Below, one piece after another: positions 40,887 through 53,453 of a DNA stretch of 64,000 nt (position 1 is its first letter; each line of letters begins with the position of its first letter). Below the pieces are notes generated by a model. That model saw only the letters and a list, made by a program, of their open reading frames with translations. It ran no database searches and was not told the origin of the DNA. The stretch is from Brachionus plicatilis (taxonomy: Eukaryota; Rotifera; Eurotatoria; Ploima; Brachionidae), in contig QEOQ01000207.1 in NCBI GenBank assembly GCA_010279815.1, positions 1,456,078-1,520,077 of the forward strand, in the 5' to 3' direction. The position numbers and the translations under genes were made by a program.

Positions 40887-43221
40887 TTATTCAGATGAAT
40901 CATCAAAAACAGAATAGGTTAATTTTTGGACAAAAACCGTAAAAATATCTTAAAAAAAAAATTAGTTCATTAGATAAATTAAGTTTAAATATATACCTAT
41001 TTTTCGTTGAATCGATTTTGGTTTTTCGATAACTACAAAAAAAAAGTAAACCGGAATACCAATTGAAATTAAGCCGATGCATTTAATAGAATCTTCAATT
41101 GAAATCCAGATTGTCATTGCTATTGTAAATAAGCACATTATCAAAAATGTGATGGGGAAGAACAAGTTAACTCGAATTGGCCGAAATACTTTTGGTTGAG
41201 TCTTTCTGAGCCAGAGCAAACCACCAACAGTACTACCAATGAAAATGTACTCAGATAACATCGAGATTTTAACCAAAAATTCGATATCATCAAAAATCAA
41301 AAAAATCAAACTCGAAAAAGCCTTTTTTAAGAATTAATAAATGAGGTAATGTTGAAAAACATTTTCCTTTTTTACCATGAATAAAATTGAGGTGATTGGT
41401 GTCAGGAATTTTATGTTGATAAAAGCTAAAAATAAAGGCATATGATTGTTACGCGCCTTGTTGAAATTAATAAAATTTTATTTAATTAATTTAACTTTTA
41501 AATGTTACAGCTCCGAAAATAGTTCTTGAAGCGGAAAACAAAGCTCCATTAATGTAACCCAAAGTGGACAAACAAACAAATATTGAAATAATCCAAGACA
41601 ATTTTGGAAATATCTTTTCAACAAAGCTCTTTAAAATTAAAAAATAATAAATTTCAGACTTTTATTTTAATTAAAAAATTACGTAAGCTACTGCAGATGA
41701 TTTAATTATTTCAAATGGATTTAGAAGGGTGAAATATGCAACATTCGCAAAAACATATATTAATATTACACCGCCAAGACCCAAAAAAATTGACATTGGC
41801 AAAACTCTAAATCAATAAAGTTAATTAATTTGGCTAAAAAATGTCAATATTTGATAAATATTAGATTAGAATTAAAGTTAGTCAATTTATTTTCACTGCT
41901 AAATTTAGAATAAAGATCCCATCATTGTCATCCTTGTAAAAAAATGGAATTTTGTAACCAATGAAAACTTATTCTAATAAGTTAAAAAAAAAACTCTCAA
42001 CTTTTTAATTTGATTAAAAACGCTCAACTAGAAACTGAACAAAATGCCAATAATCATTCCGAATTTCCGATCTCACTCAAATTTGATTTTAATCAAATAA
42101 AATTTAAATATTTTTGAATCAGATTTAATGCACATAAAAATAAAAATTTATATATAAATTTTACTGATGTTACTTGTTTTAAATCGTATAATTTAATTAA
42201 ACAAATTTTTTTTCCTCAGCCAAAAAGAAAACAAATATAAAGTATTTTAAACTTTTGAAATTTTAAAATTTTCAAATAAGAACATAAATCATTATATTGT
42301 TAATAAAAATTAATTACTTGTTAGGCTCTTTTATTTCTTCAATCACATAATTCAAGAAGCTCCAGCCAGAATAGCTGTACAAACCATTGTAGAAAGCCAA
42401 GGCAAGCTCACCAGGATGTGTTACTGAGTTTTCAAAAGGTGAAGAAAAATTTTCAACTCGTCCTTTCAAAAATAATTACAATAAAAAATTAAAAAGAGGT
42501 CAATTTTACCAATCATAAGACAATAAGCCCCAATACTAATGATCATAAAAAGCCCAAGTATTTTTCCAATATTAAAGATATTTTGGATTAAATTTGTCAA
42601 ACGCACACTGACACAATTAACCAGTGTAATAATTACTATATTTTAAATTAAAAAATTTGAAAAGTTAAAAATTTGAATCAATAATTTACTTACACATGGC
42701 AACAGCCGCGAGCAGAATCCTTGCTGATGCAGGTGGTGAACAATTAATGTATACCGGTTGAAGGGCATAATCAGAAAAGGTCAAAGCTGTTAATGCAAAA
42801 GTAGCTGGAAGAATGATGATAATGAATGTCCAAATGAACAAGAAACCGGGTAATTTTCCAAAAGCAACCATCAAGTATTCGTATTCACCTCCCGCTTTGG
42901 GAATCATACAACCGAGCTCTATGCTCATCAAAAAAAAATAAGACCAACATTTTTTGGTCATTTTTGAATGAAAATAAACCTGTATATGCAATAGCTCCGA
43001 ACATTGAAAAAAGACCACAAGCTATCCACATAATAAATGTGATGCCGATGGAGCCGCTATGCTCGAGTACAATCTAAATTATTGAAATTCTAACAATTGT
43101 TTTAGATTTTTGAAGAATATACTTTAGGTGTGATGAATATACCAGTTCCAACAACTATACCAATCAATATTGATATACAATTGAACAGTTTTAAGTTTTT
43201 CTCGAGTTTTATTTCGCCCAT
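40887..43221 (-). CDS. SLC7-family amino-acid transporter (LAT/y+LAT-like light chain), copy A
   Basis: This is a twelve-pass amino-acid exchanger of the heteromeric transporter light-chain group. It starts at MGEIKLEKNLKLFNCISILI with the first helix IVVGTGIFITPK, and continues through [89 protein letters not shown] and RTIFGA. The last long exon (41309-40962) holds two helices and the FRPIRVNLFFP motif, and a short final exon ends at 40887. The Cys in LQPVYINC sits where SLC7 light chains form a disulfide with their SLC3 partner. At least eight exons are present; several borders are approximate. Copy B at 49010-51235 is a paralogue with the same C-terminal exon layout. Substrate cannot be assigned. 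Confidence 0.87.
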
Positions 43222-43745
43222 TTGTAATAACTTGATTAAATAGACCAAAAATCTAGTTTATTTAAAATTAAATTTATAGTGAATTTTAACTATCTAGAGT
43301 TTTGTTTCATTACTTTGAAAATTTTATATTTTTTTTTGTTGTTGAAATGAAATTTTTAGGGTCAGTCTTTTTTAACTACGATTTAGGATTTTTGAATTAT
43401 ATCTAGTTTGCGTGCAACTTGGATAAAATGAATTTCATGTCTTTTGAAAAAAAAAGATTATGATCAAAAATTTTGAAAATAATTTTAGTTTAGATTTTTT
43501 GCATTAAAAATTAGCTATAGTTTTTAAAAATTTAGATCGACAAGTCGAGCGCGTGAAATTTTCTGGTACTATAAAACAATCATTTTTTTGAACCGATTGT
43601 CGATCAAACAAATTTCATTTAAAATAAAATTTAGCTTAACTTTTGAATAAAAAAATTGTTTTTGTTTAGAAAAATTAAAAAATTTATTTACAATTTAAAG
43701 TCTGATCAATTAAAAATTTTAGTAAAAAAAAGTAAAGAAAAAAAA

Positions 43746-46700
43746 TTAGTCGTTTTTTTTTTGAAAATGCTCTTTTAAAGCAGTCAAATATTTTTTTGAT
43801 TTTGTGAACGATTGAGTTAGTTCGGTCATAAAAAGCTTCTTTAAATTCTCTATAAATTTTGAGTCTATGTCCGGAAATTCATTACAAGAAGGAACATTTA
43901 AATAGGTATCAAACAGTCTGTCGAACATTTTATCATATCCTCTGGGAAACGATCCAACAAATCTATTTCTATCTTTTTCTTTATAAGTCTTCATGTATTT
44001 TTTGAACACAACGCAGTGAATTGAGCACAAAATTCCATAAAAATCAACCTGAAAGCTCCATGGCTTTTTCTCTTTCATTTCAGGTATAAGCAAAGACTTG
44101 TTGTCCACTTTAGCCTCAAATTCAATATTCATACCCAGCAAATTTAAGTCAATGCTTCTATTAAAATCAATCAACACCAAACATTTGGTCTTAGTTGGAT
44201 CAAAATAGCTAATTGAGTCCGGAAGACTGTTCACTATCAAATTATCCGGTTTAATGTCCGCATGGATAATATTAGCTTTGTGCAAATATTGAATTATATA
44301 GAGCATTTCAAGAGTCAAATACAGCACAAACCAATATGGGAACATTGGATACATGGCATCATTTACAACATGAAAATTTATCAAATCAAGAAGAGAACCA
44401 TAAGTGTAGTAATTCATAGACGAAAAGCATCCATCTTGATATTTAATAAACTGGTCCATGCGAATAAACGATTCCATGACATTTACTTTCATTATTTTTT
44501 CATCCAGCATTTTCTTTAATCTCTCATGCAAATTTTCGGTGATGTAAAACTCCCAAGAAGTTGCCTGTTTATCAACTTTAAGAGCCATCTTTTTTTTTGT
44601 ATCCTTTCTTTCAATTAGATAAATTTTGGCAAAAGCACCTTTGCCAATTTCTTTAATAATTTTATAGTCAATTTTATCTTTTAGAGAGACGAATATTTTT
44701 TCTCTAATAGTCGGTGCTTTCACCTTAAGAGTGGCAAAGTTCGGATTTTTTCTCAACATCTCAATAGGACCCTTGTCCAAAAGTTTGTTTTTTACATCAA
44801 TATTAAAAGGCTCTTTAATGGCTGCCATCAAAGTTTCGTTCAGATTTTGAACCGTAGTTGATTCATTGCTCAATATTGACAAACTATTGTCCATATTGGA
44901 AGCAAATAGGGAAGCTTTTGTACTAACTGTATGGCTATCATTCTCAGCTAAAGTGGTTTCTTTTTCCGAAACTGCATCTTCTTTTTCATCATTATTCTCC
45001 TTATCGATCATTTGGTCTATCATAACTTTGGACACATTTAGACTAGTCTTGTTGAACATGCTGTGATTATAATATAATTTGTAATAATCATCATTAAATC
45101 TTTGTTGCAAATTTTGCTGTGTTAATTCTTCGGAATGATCGTGAGAAAAGGTTTCATGATATTCTTCCATTTCGGTTTGGGAAAAAAGTGGCACAGTCAA
45201 ATTTGGTACGGTCAAATTTTGCATAGTTTGATTTTGTGTAAAGTTTAGCTTAGAAGTGTGTTCTAATTTTTGTTTTTTGACACTATTTTCAACTTCAACA
45301 TAGCTCATGTCTAATGAATCCCACTGAATGCCGGTATTATTTGTTTTCTGGGAACTAGATGCACTAATATTGTTGACAGCCATCTCAAATTTGATCTGTT
45401 TTTGAGTTTTTTGTAAGTTGTCGGACCATTTAGTTTGAGTGTCCAAGTCTTGGGCGATAATTTTTGATAGATTTTTTTCCCTATCCGTAGTGTTTAGGTG
45501 AGCTGTTAGCAATTTTTCTTTTTCTTCGTCACACCGTTTCTCTTCCTCTAGTTTTTCAACCTCTTTGTCAAAAGTTGTATCCATAATAGTCTCAAGCATG
45601 TTTTGATCGTTGAATTGGTTCATTTTTTTTAATAATGGTTTTATGCTACGAGTGCTAGCTGCCGGTGGTTCGAACTCCATAAATTTTGTAATGCTTGTAG
45701 TTGGTTCATTTATCAAATTAAGTGAGTTATTGATTGACTTAGGCTCAAAGTCCGCAATTATTCCGAGTGGCCTGCGATCTTTGCCCTCTACTTTATCATC
45801 GTAGACAAACATGCTGCCATCTTGATTTATATTCTTGGCTATGTTTTCGTGCTTAGCATTTTCATCATTCAGCAAAGGAATAGATTGATCACGTTTGGTG
45901 CTGTCAATGTTCTGGGTCTCAGACAAAACTGTGGGATCTTTGTAAATAGAAATGCTTGGTAAAGTATTAGTATCAACATCGGTCTTTTCGAAAACAGTAT
46001 TATCTGTTTGATTGAAAATTTTTTCGGCCATCATTCTTGCTTCTGTTGTTCTTGCTGTAATAGTCTTAAAAAATTTTAAAATTTAAATTATGTCAAAATT
46101 TAAGATTCTTTTTTTTACTTTGTTCGACACAGATGGTTCTGCAAATGTGGTCAGCATGGAATTTTTAACATTGGCTAAAGTAACTTCGGTTTCACAATTT
46201 GTCACCGATAAATTTGATGGAACCTGAAGACTGATTTGATTCTGTGGTCTTAATGTTTTTGTTTTATTATTGAAATCTTCTTCATCTTCACTTAAGATCA
46301 TGTCATCTGTATCGTTATTAAAATGAGTTACATTGGTAAAATTAGTGTTATTAAAGGCGGTGGTATTGTTTGTCGCTCCAAGAAATGATTGTCGATTGCA
46401 ATTTTTATTAATGGTAAAGTTATTTTGATGATCAGTTTTGTTAGGAAGAGATTTTTGAACTATTGAAGTATTAGTTGCCATATCAGATGAACTTTTTTTG
46501 TTCTCAAGTTCATGTATTCTTTAAAAAAATAAAAATTTTTAATATATTTTAATAAAATTTAACTAAATAAAATAAACAACCTTTTTTCTAGATCTTGGAT
46601 TTTTTTCTCATATTTTTGCTGCTCTTTTTGCTTAACCTCGTAAAGAGCGTTGTATTTTCTGGCTCTTATTTCCTCAAACTGAAATTCTTCTTCGCTATTC

Positions 46701-47377
46701 GGATCTGGTTTGAGCATTAGATATGAAAATGCAAATTTAATCTCATTAATTTTTTCTTCTTCTTGCTTTTCGGTGTTCTGATTGCTTTCTTCATAAGCCC
46801 TGTCTCTTAAATCTTCCAAATAATCTGTCACTAATTTGGACTGTTGATTGTCCATAACATTTGCTTTCAAGGCGTTTCGTAGCAAAATGAATGCTTTTGG
46901 TCGTTCTATGCCTTCCAAAATTTTGGCATATTCGATATAAAATTGACCAAGTTTGACACAGTACTTGTGCTTATTCATCCAAGAAAGCCAATCTAACTTC
47001 CGGGCCTCATGTTTGTTTATCTAAGAAAATTGTTTAATTAAATATTTTTTTCAATTTTTAATTCAAATAAATCTCACATAATCTATGAAAATTTTTAACA
47101 ACCGATGATCATTTTGATATGTTTTGTTTTTCTTACAATTGGTCAAAGCTTGGTTGTAAACTTCAATTATTTCACTTTTTTTTATTTGTTTATTTGTGTA
47201 TAATTGATCAGACCATTCAACATATCGCAGCCAAACGTCAATATTGTCATCATGACGTCTTTGAATTTCCTTTTCGTAGTGGCTGCGTATTTGATTCAAA
47301 TAAGACTGTTCCTCTAAATCGGTCTTAGTGCCTTGCTGATCTATCGGATTTATATTTTCTTGGTCTTTTTTGCTCAT
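43746..47377 (-). CDS. BUB1: Mitotic checkpoint kinase BUB1
   Basis: BUB1 acts at kinetochores in the spindle checkpoint and phosphorylates histone H2A to recruit shugoshin. Four exons join in phase: 47377-47078, 47020-46581, 46518-46119 and 46064-43746 (1152 residues). The N-terminal TPR/Mad3-BUB1 region has the DDNIDVWLRYVEWSDQLY block and a GQFYIEYAKILE helix. The Bub3-binding GLEBS motif follows as EEFQFEEIRARKYNALYE (human FSFEELRAQKY). A long disordered centre contains one KEN motif (IDKENNDEKED). The C-terminal kinase (about 840-1140) has GKGAFAKIYL, the Lys of MALKVDK, SWEFYI, the catalytic HADIKPDN and LIDFNRSID. The last is the Mg-binding motif with Asn in place of Gly, where human BUB1 has DLG. 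PWSFQVDFYG matches human PWNYQIDYFG. Confidence 0.95.
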
Positions 47378-49009
47378 TTTTTAATTTAAAAAACTTAAAA
47401 AAGATTAGATTTGATTTAAATTTTTGATTTTTTTTAAAGTCGATTCCAAATCTTGGCTCAACATCCTTCAACTTCGACTAGATCAAATTCAATTAAAATT
47501 TAATGTTGAAATCAAATATGTGATTTTTAATACATAATTTAAATAAAGAAAATTCGAACATTAAAAAAATTCTAATTAAAAATTTAACTTAAATATGATA
47601 TTTAAAATTTGTTTAAAATTAATTTATAAATCCAAATTTAGTTAATAGTTTAATAATTTTTTCGAATTTTCACTTATCTGAATTCTGTTTGAATATCTCA
47701 TAATTGATTTTGTTGCCAACTATTTTAATAAAATCTGTGTCAACTGTCTAAGTCGAACAAAAAAATAAAAATAAAAACAGATTATATTTTTAGGGATAAA
47801 AAAAAAACTTAATTTATTGTGTTTTTTGATCGAGCTGATCTTCCGCGTTTTTCTTTATTAATTTTCCAAATAGGGTATAATTTTATGTCGAATAGCACAT
47901 TTTGTACATTGATACCATATTATATCTGCTTGCAAAGTTTCTGTCACTCTTTTTACAATGCATTTATTTCCCTCAAATCTCGATCAAGGCATTTTTTAGT
48001 ATCCTCCAAAGAGCGAAAACTACAGAAAGGAAAATAACTTTTACCTTTTCCTCTAGCTTTTCCTTTAGAATTGGGTTCCAAAGCCTGATCTTGAGATATG
48101 TTATTAGGAATTTCTTCAATCACAGACATTTTTTTATTTAATTACAGAGTTATTTTAGAGTTTTTTTGCTTATCTGTATCGGACTAGTAGCATTATTACT
48201 TACTATTCACTTCTTATTAGTGGCAATTTGAAATAATTTATTGAGCATTATGGGATTAATTAATAATTAATTTTGTTTTTTTTTTGATGGGATAAGAGTT
48301 TCATTTCAATCAATTATGTATTAATAAATTAAAATAGTGATAAATTTTAATGTAATTGACATTAATTCCAAAAAAAAAACTAAAATGTTTTTATTTTGTT
48401 CCTAATTCAGTATTTTAGTTTTTGAAATACATATTATTGTTATTTAAAAATATTATACGCGGAAATATAATCTAATTTTTAATGACATATTTAATAATTA
48501 AAAGTAAAAATAAAATAACTAATTGTTTGAGATTCATGTATTTTTGTGTTGAAAATTTTTACTTCAACAATTAAAATATTTTTGAAAATTCGAATTATTT
48601 GAATTATTTTAGAAAGAATCAAATTTGTTATTTGAATTTAACTTTAACTTACTTTATGTATTCAATTGAAAATTAAATTCAAAATTTTCATTATTTTTCG
48701 AATTCGATTTCATTACTAAATTGAAATAAATTAAAGATTATTTTGAATCTTAAAATTATGTTAAATTTTTCAAGTGAGTCTAATCAGATTATTTTAAATG
48801 ATTGAAACAGTTTAAATGAAAAAATTGAATATTTTAAAGACACATTTTATTAAATGGATTAATTTTCAAAAACAGGAAGAATAGAAAAAATTATTTTCTA
48901 AGTAAATAAAAAGTTTAACAATTTTCAGATCAATTATTCTCTTTTGAATTTTTCAAATTTTTAGATATCGAAACTTTAAAAACATTTAAAATTCTTGTTT
49001 CGACATAGT
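47378..49009. other. Intergenic region between BUB1 and SLC7 copy B
   Basis: Mostly plain AT-rich DNA. A less AT-biased island at about 47820-48130 carries a small minus-strand ORF (listed separately) and a second short frame beside it. The remaining 880 bases up to SLC7 copy B show nothing that can be supported. Confidence 0.5.
47953..48129 (-). CDS. Small unidentified basic ORF, possibly frameshifted at its end
   Basis: An ATG at 48127-48129 opens a 58-codon frame (MSVIEEIPNNISQDQALEPN, then a Gly/Lys-rich GKARGKGK and CSFRSLEDTKKCLDRDL) that stops at 47953-47955. Its composition is far more protein-like than the surrounding DNA. An adjacent frame overlapping the end (down to about 47867) reads KRVTETLQADIIWYQCTKCA and contains a CxxC pair. 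A single shift would join the two into about 85-90 residues. Either this is a small gene with a very short intron, a gene broken by a frameshift, or an assembly error. No family was recognised. It lies about 575 bases upstream of BUB1 on the same strand. Confidence 0.35.
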   Translation of the reverse strand: MSVIEEIPNNISQDQALEPNSKGKARGKGKSYFPFCSFRSLEDTKKCLDRDLREINAL

Positions 49010-51235
49010 TTATTCTAATTTGGATTCGTCAAAAACTGAATTTGTTAATTTTTGAACAAAAATTGTCATAATATCTATGAAAAGAAAAATTATAAATCGA
49101 TATAAAATTTCTTTAAAAAAATTACCCAATTTATCCTGAATTTGCTTTGGCTTTTTCCAGACTACTCCCACTCCATAAACAGGAATGCCAAGCGCAATTA
49201 TTGCCAAACAACAAAATGACTCTAATGGTATTTGATACAAAGTCATCAATATAATGAAGATGCACACAATTAAAAATGTATAAGGATAAAACAAATTAAC
49301 CTAAAATAAAAAAAATAAGAAATATTTTTTTTGATAAAATATTTATTTCTTACTTTTATAGGTCTTGGTAGATTAGGTTGTGTTTTACGAAGCATAAGTA
49401 ACCCTGCTACGGATAGAGCAATAAACAAGTATTCGGCAAGAACACCAAGATTTATGAGAACAAAAGTATCTTGAAACAAAAGACAAACCAAAGTAGCAAA
49501 ACTCTTGGAATTGAAATTGATTAAAAATTATAGATTCTTGTTTAAAATAACTAACCATGAACATAACTGAGACTATTGGAGTAAAATATTTGATACTAAT
49601 GAATGCGAGCATGTTTGGCATGTGATTGTTTCTTGCTGCACCAAAAATTATTCTAAAATTAAATTAATTAATTTTGTTTTTCTCAGGAAGAAATCAATTA
49701 CCTTGAAGTTGAAAATAAAATTCCATTAACGAACCCAAAAGTTGACAAAGCAACAAAGATAGATATAATCCATGAATAATTTCCTATTAATTCTTCACTA
49801 AAGGTCTAATGAAAATTGAAAAAAAGAAATAAAAACACTAATTAATATTTACCACAGCAACTGCATTCGATTCCAACATTTTACGTGGTGTCAATAAAGT
49901 AAAATATGCGACATTTGTAAATGTATAGACAATAATGACAATTATAAGACCGATCCATATTGAACGAGGTAGAGTTCTAAAGTGATAAATAAACAAAAAA
50001 AAATAAAATTTTTTTCTTACTTGTTTGGTTCTTTAACTTCCTCAACAACAAAATTCAAATAACTCCATCCAGCGTAGCAAAATAAACCTGAATAAAATGC
50101 CACTGCTATTTTACCGGGATCATAATTGCTGTCCTCAAAAGGCGAGGTAAAATTTTCAACTCTTCCTTACAAAAATTTTAGTTTAAAAATTTTGTTGATT
50201 TAATAAATTTTTAATTTTTCATGATGTTTAAATTTCAATTTTTTTAGTTTTATACAATTTCCAATTAACATCAAATGACGAATAAAGTTAAAAATTGTAA
50301 ATCGTCACTCATTTAATTTATAAGCAAGTAAAAAAATGTATGCTTTAAAAATTAAATCAAAATTCCACTCTAATTTGATTATTTAAATATTGATTTAAAG
50401 TATGATTAATAATTTTCAAATCTATTTTGACTCTGTACAAACTTTATTCATATAAAATATTCATTCAGGAAAAAACATTTTTTCTGGATTCTATTTTTCC
50501 ATTAAAAAACAAATATTTAATATGAATTTTAGTTTAATAAAAACTTTCCATAAGAATAACATAAATTTACCCTGAAATAGACAAAAGATTCCAAAAGCTA
50601 TTATGATTAATAAAGCAATTATTTTTCCTGCTGAAAACACATTTTGAATTCGATTTACCCACTTGACACTAACGCAGTTCAACCATGTTAAGATTACTAA
50701 GAAAATAAAAAAATATTTTTTTGTAGACAATTTTTAGCTGAAACTAACAAACTGCACAAGCCGCGATAAGAGTTCGACTAACCAACGGAGCATCACAACT
50801 AGGATATATTGGCTGCAGAATGTAATCAGCAAAAGTAAGAGCTGCGACAGCATTTGCAGTCGGAATAATAATAATCAATTGAGACCAGACAAAAAGAAAC
50901 CCATAAAGACTTCCAAAAGCCGTCATTATGTACTCATAGTCACCACCTGCCTTTGGTATCATGCACCCAAGTTCAGCATAAGTTTGAGCGCCGAAAATTG
51001 ACAAAATTCCGCATATCACCCAGATGATAAGGGAAAGACCGACTGATCCAACTTCTTGAGTGACTCCCTTGTTTATTTTTTCAAATTTCACATTTAAATT
51101 AAAATAAAAACCTACCTTAGGACTAACAAAAATTCCACTACCAACGATAACTCCTATTATGAGAGAGACACCACCGAACAAACCGATGGTTTTTTTTAGT
51201 TCAACTTTCTCTCCCGGGTCAGCACTGGAACTCAT
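49010..51235 (-). CDS. SLC7-family amino-acid transporter (LAT/y+LAT-like light chain), copy B
   Basis: This is a paralogue of the gene at 40887-43221 with the same fold and job. Exon 1 (51235-51116) ends [11 protein letters not shown], and exon 2 starts at 51067 with [20 protein letters not shown], the typical GIFVSPKGV..GSVG junction of SLC7 exchangers. Later blocks are [36 protein letters not shown] (the SLC3-partner Cys), [64 protein letters not shown] and FYPYTFLIV. The final exon ([17 protein letters not shown]) is preceded by an intron in the same place as in copy A. Unlike copy A, an intron interrupts RPIK/VNLF (about 49295-49355). About nine or ten exons are present, with some borders approximate. 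Confidence 0.88.
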
Positions 51236-51982
51236 TCTATTTTCAAGTTTTATACTTGAATTTCAAATAATATTTTCGAATCTATAATAAAATTAAATGC
51301 CCATCAATCATGCTTTATACAAAATACGAAAAAAACTTGGCGAGGAGAATCAAATTTGTATACACGTACGGTATTTTCACTTGAAAAAGTAGTTTTCAAT
51401 CGATATTAAAAAAACAGGAGGTTTGCATAGCAAAAAAAAATGAACTCTCATTTTCTATACATTTTTTTAAAATTCAAACATAAATCTAAAAATTTAAGCG
51501 AAAAAATAATTATTGAATATTTATACTTATTTTATTTTATAAACAATTAGTAAATTAATTAATATATGAAGGTAAGTTTTGTTGCAAAAAATTTCTGCCT
51601 CAATGCATATAGTTTTTAATTCATTTTTTGATCATAGAATTCTTGTATTTGGTACTATTGATCCCAATCAAGGTAATGAAAATAAAATTATAAAATTTAT
51701 TCAAAAAATTTTATTAAAGAGAGTTTTTAAAAGGGAGATAATTGGAAAAAATCAATAGCTGGCAAATATATTCCTAAATTGAGGCAATATGTTTTAAAGA
51801 AATTTTGTTCATAGAAAAAATTTCACTTTGAGACATAATCTGCACAAAGCTAAAGAGCCTTAAAAAAAAATCATAAGTTCAAAAAAGTAAAAATAAATTT
51901 AATTAAATAAAAAAATTGAAAGTAAAATAAGTTAAAAAAAATAAAACAGATAAATTAAAATGAGTAATTAGGAGCTAAATAT

Positions 51983-52150
51983 TTAAGTATTGAACATTTC
52001 AGGAAAGAAAGAAGAATTTGTTAGGTAGGAATTAAACTGTGGTGTCGGGCATTCGATATATCTTGAATAAAAACTCGCTTTGTATTCCTCCGCCAGTCTG
52101 ACAACCAAAGGAATATGATGACTCAGTCTTGCCCAAGCATATTTCTCACT
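51983..52150 (-). other. Orphan exon-like open frame, unidentified
   Basis: A 55-codon frame follows a TAG (52151-52153) that could be a splice acceptor, and ends in TAA. It reads SEKYAWARLSHHIPLVV, RLAEEYKASFYSRYIECP and NSYLTNSSFF in order, a composition rich in residues that random AT-rich DNA rarely encodes (Trp, Arg, Ala, His, Pro). No upstream partner exon was found and the family was not recognised. It may be a last exon, an element remnant, or part of a decayed gene. Confidence 0.35.
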
Positions 52151-52919
52151 CTACTCAAAAAGTTGATTACGTTGAAGGCTTATAAAATTTTGGAGAAAGT
52201 ATCATATTTTAGATTAATTATATTAGATTTTTAATTAATTGACATAAAAAAGGACCAAATATGGAATATATGCAGTAAAAAAAAACTTAACAATCATCAA
52301 AAAATATTTTCAAATATCAAAAAATAAAGCCCAAATTCAACTTTTTCTTTAACAAAAAAATTTTCTTTACACTCATATAAAAAGCTTAAATTTGACTTAT
52401 TTTCTATTTCGAAATTAGCTGTACAATTTTTTTTAATTTTTAATTTTTTTTATGAGAGTAAAGACAATTTTTTGTTAGAGTAAAAGTTGAATTTGGACTT
52501 TACTCTTAGAGTCCTCAACACGAGTTTACGGTATTTAAATTTTTATTTATTAAATGAATGTAAAATTTTTTTATCAATTTTAGAATAAAATATTAATGTA
52601 AAATGTCTTTTACTTAAATTTTGATTTTTAAGTTTGTGTCAAACCAGAAAAATTTTTTTCAGTTTAAGTTGGTTTGGTCTCGAAATACAACATCTTTAGC
52701 TTTCAGTGTACATAGAAAAATTTTGTCAACCTTTAAAAACCTTTTATAGCCAAGAAGTGTAAAATCATAATCAATATACGGATAAGTAGGTTTAGATTAT
52801 TATTTTATTTTTTTAATGGGCACAGAAATTATAAAAATTATTTTATAACAAAAAAAAACATACAATTAAGTAACTGCTTATTAATTTTGAACAGATATAA
52901 ATATTTTATAACAATTATA

Positions 52920-53346
52920 CAGTGGTGATTTCATAACAGTATTTTACGAAAAATTACGTAAAATACCGTAAATTAACCAAATTTTACCACATTTTACGTA
53001 AATTAACGTAAAATCCGAAAAGTGAAAAAGAAGTATTTTACGAAAAATTAAGTAAATTTTCAGGATTTTGAGATGATTTTGGTAAAATTTGGTAAAATTA
53101 AAAACGGCCAATTCAAAAATTCAAAATTTTTTGAAAAATGTCTTTTTTTTCCGAAAATCAAAAATTTAGGACAGTTTTTTTTTTCATAAATTGGTCAAAA
53201 AAATAGATATTTTGAAATTTTTATAAAAAAAGCTTTCAAACATAGGGAAAATTACCACAAAATAAGTAAAAATATTACAATATAAATAAAAAAATAACTA
53301 ATTTGTAAAATCGCAACTAAATTATTTAAATTACCACTAAATAGAT
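52920..53346. repeat. Imperfect inverted-repeat element with internal TTTTACG direct repeats
   Basis: The left edge reads CAGTGGTGATTT next to TA and the right edge, on the opposite strand, TAGTGGTAATTT. Inside, GTATTTTACGAAAAATTA occurs twice (52939 and 53033), 94 bases apart, and several TTACGTAAA palindromes lie between. A third copy of the edge (AGTGGTGATTTTATA) occurs at about 54040 in direct orientation. This looks like a degenerate DNA-transposon relic, but the arms are short and poorly matched. Confidence 0.35.
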
Positions 53347-53453
53347 AATTTCTCAACTATTAATTGATTTTTATAAAAAATTCAATCTAAATACTAAAAA
53401 TTTAATAAAATCTTAGCTGATTAAATAATAAACTAAAAAAATTTTTTTGACGA

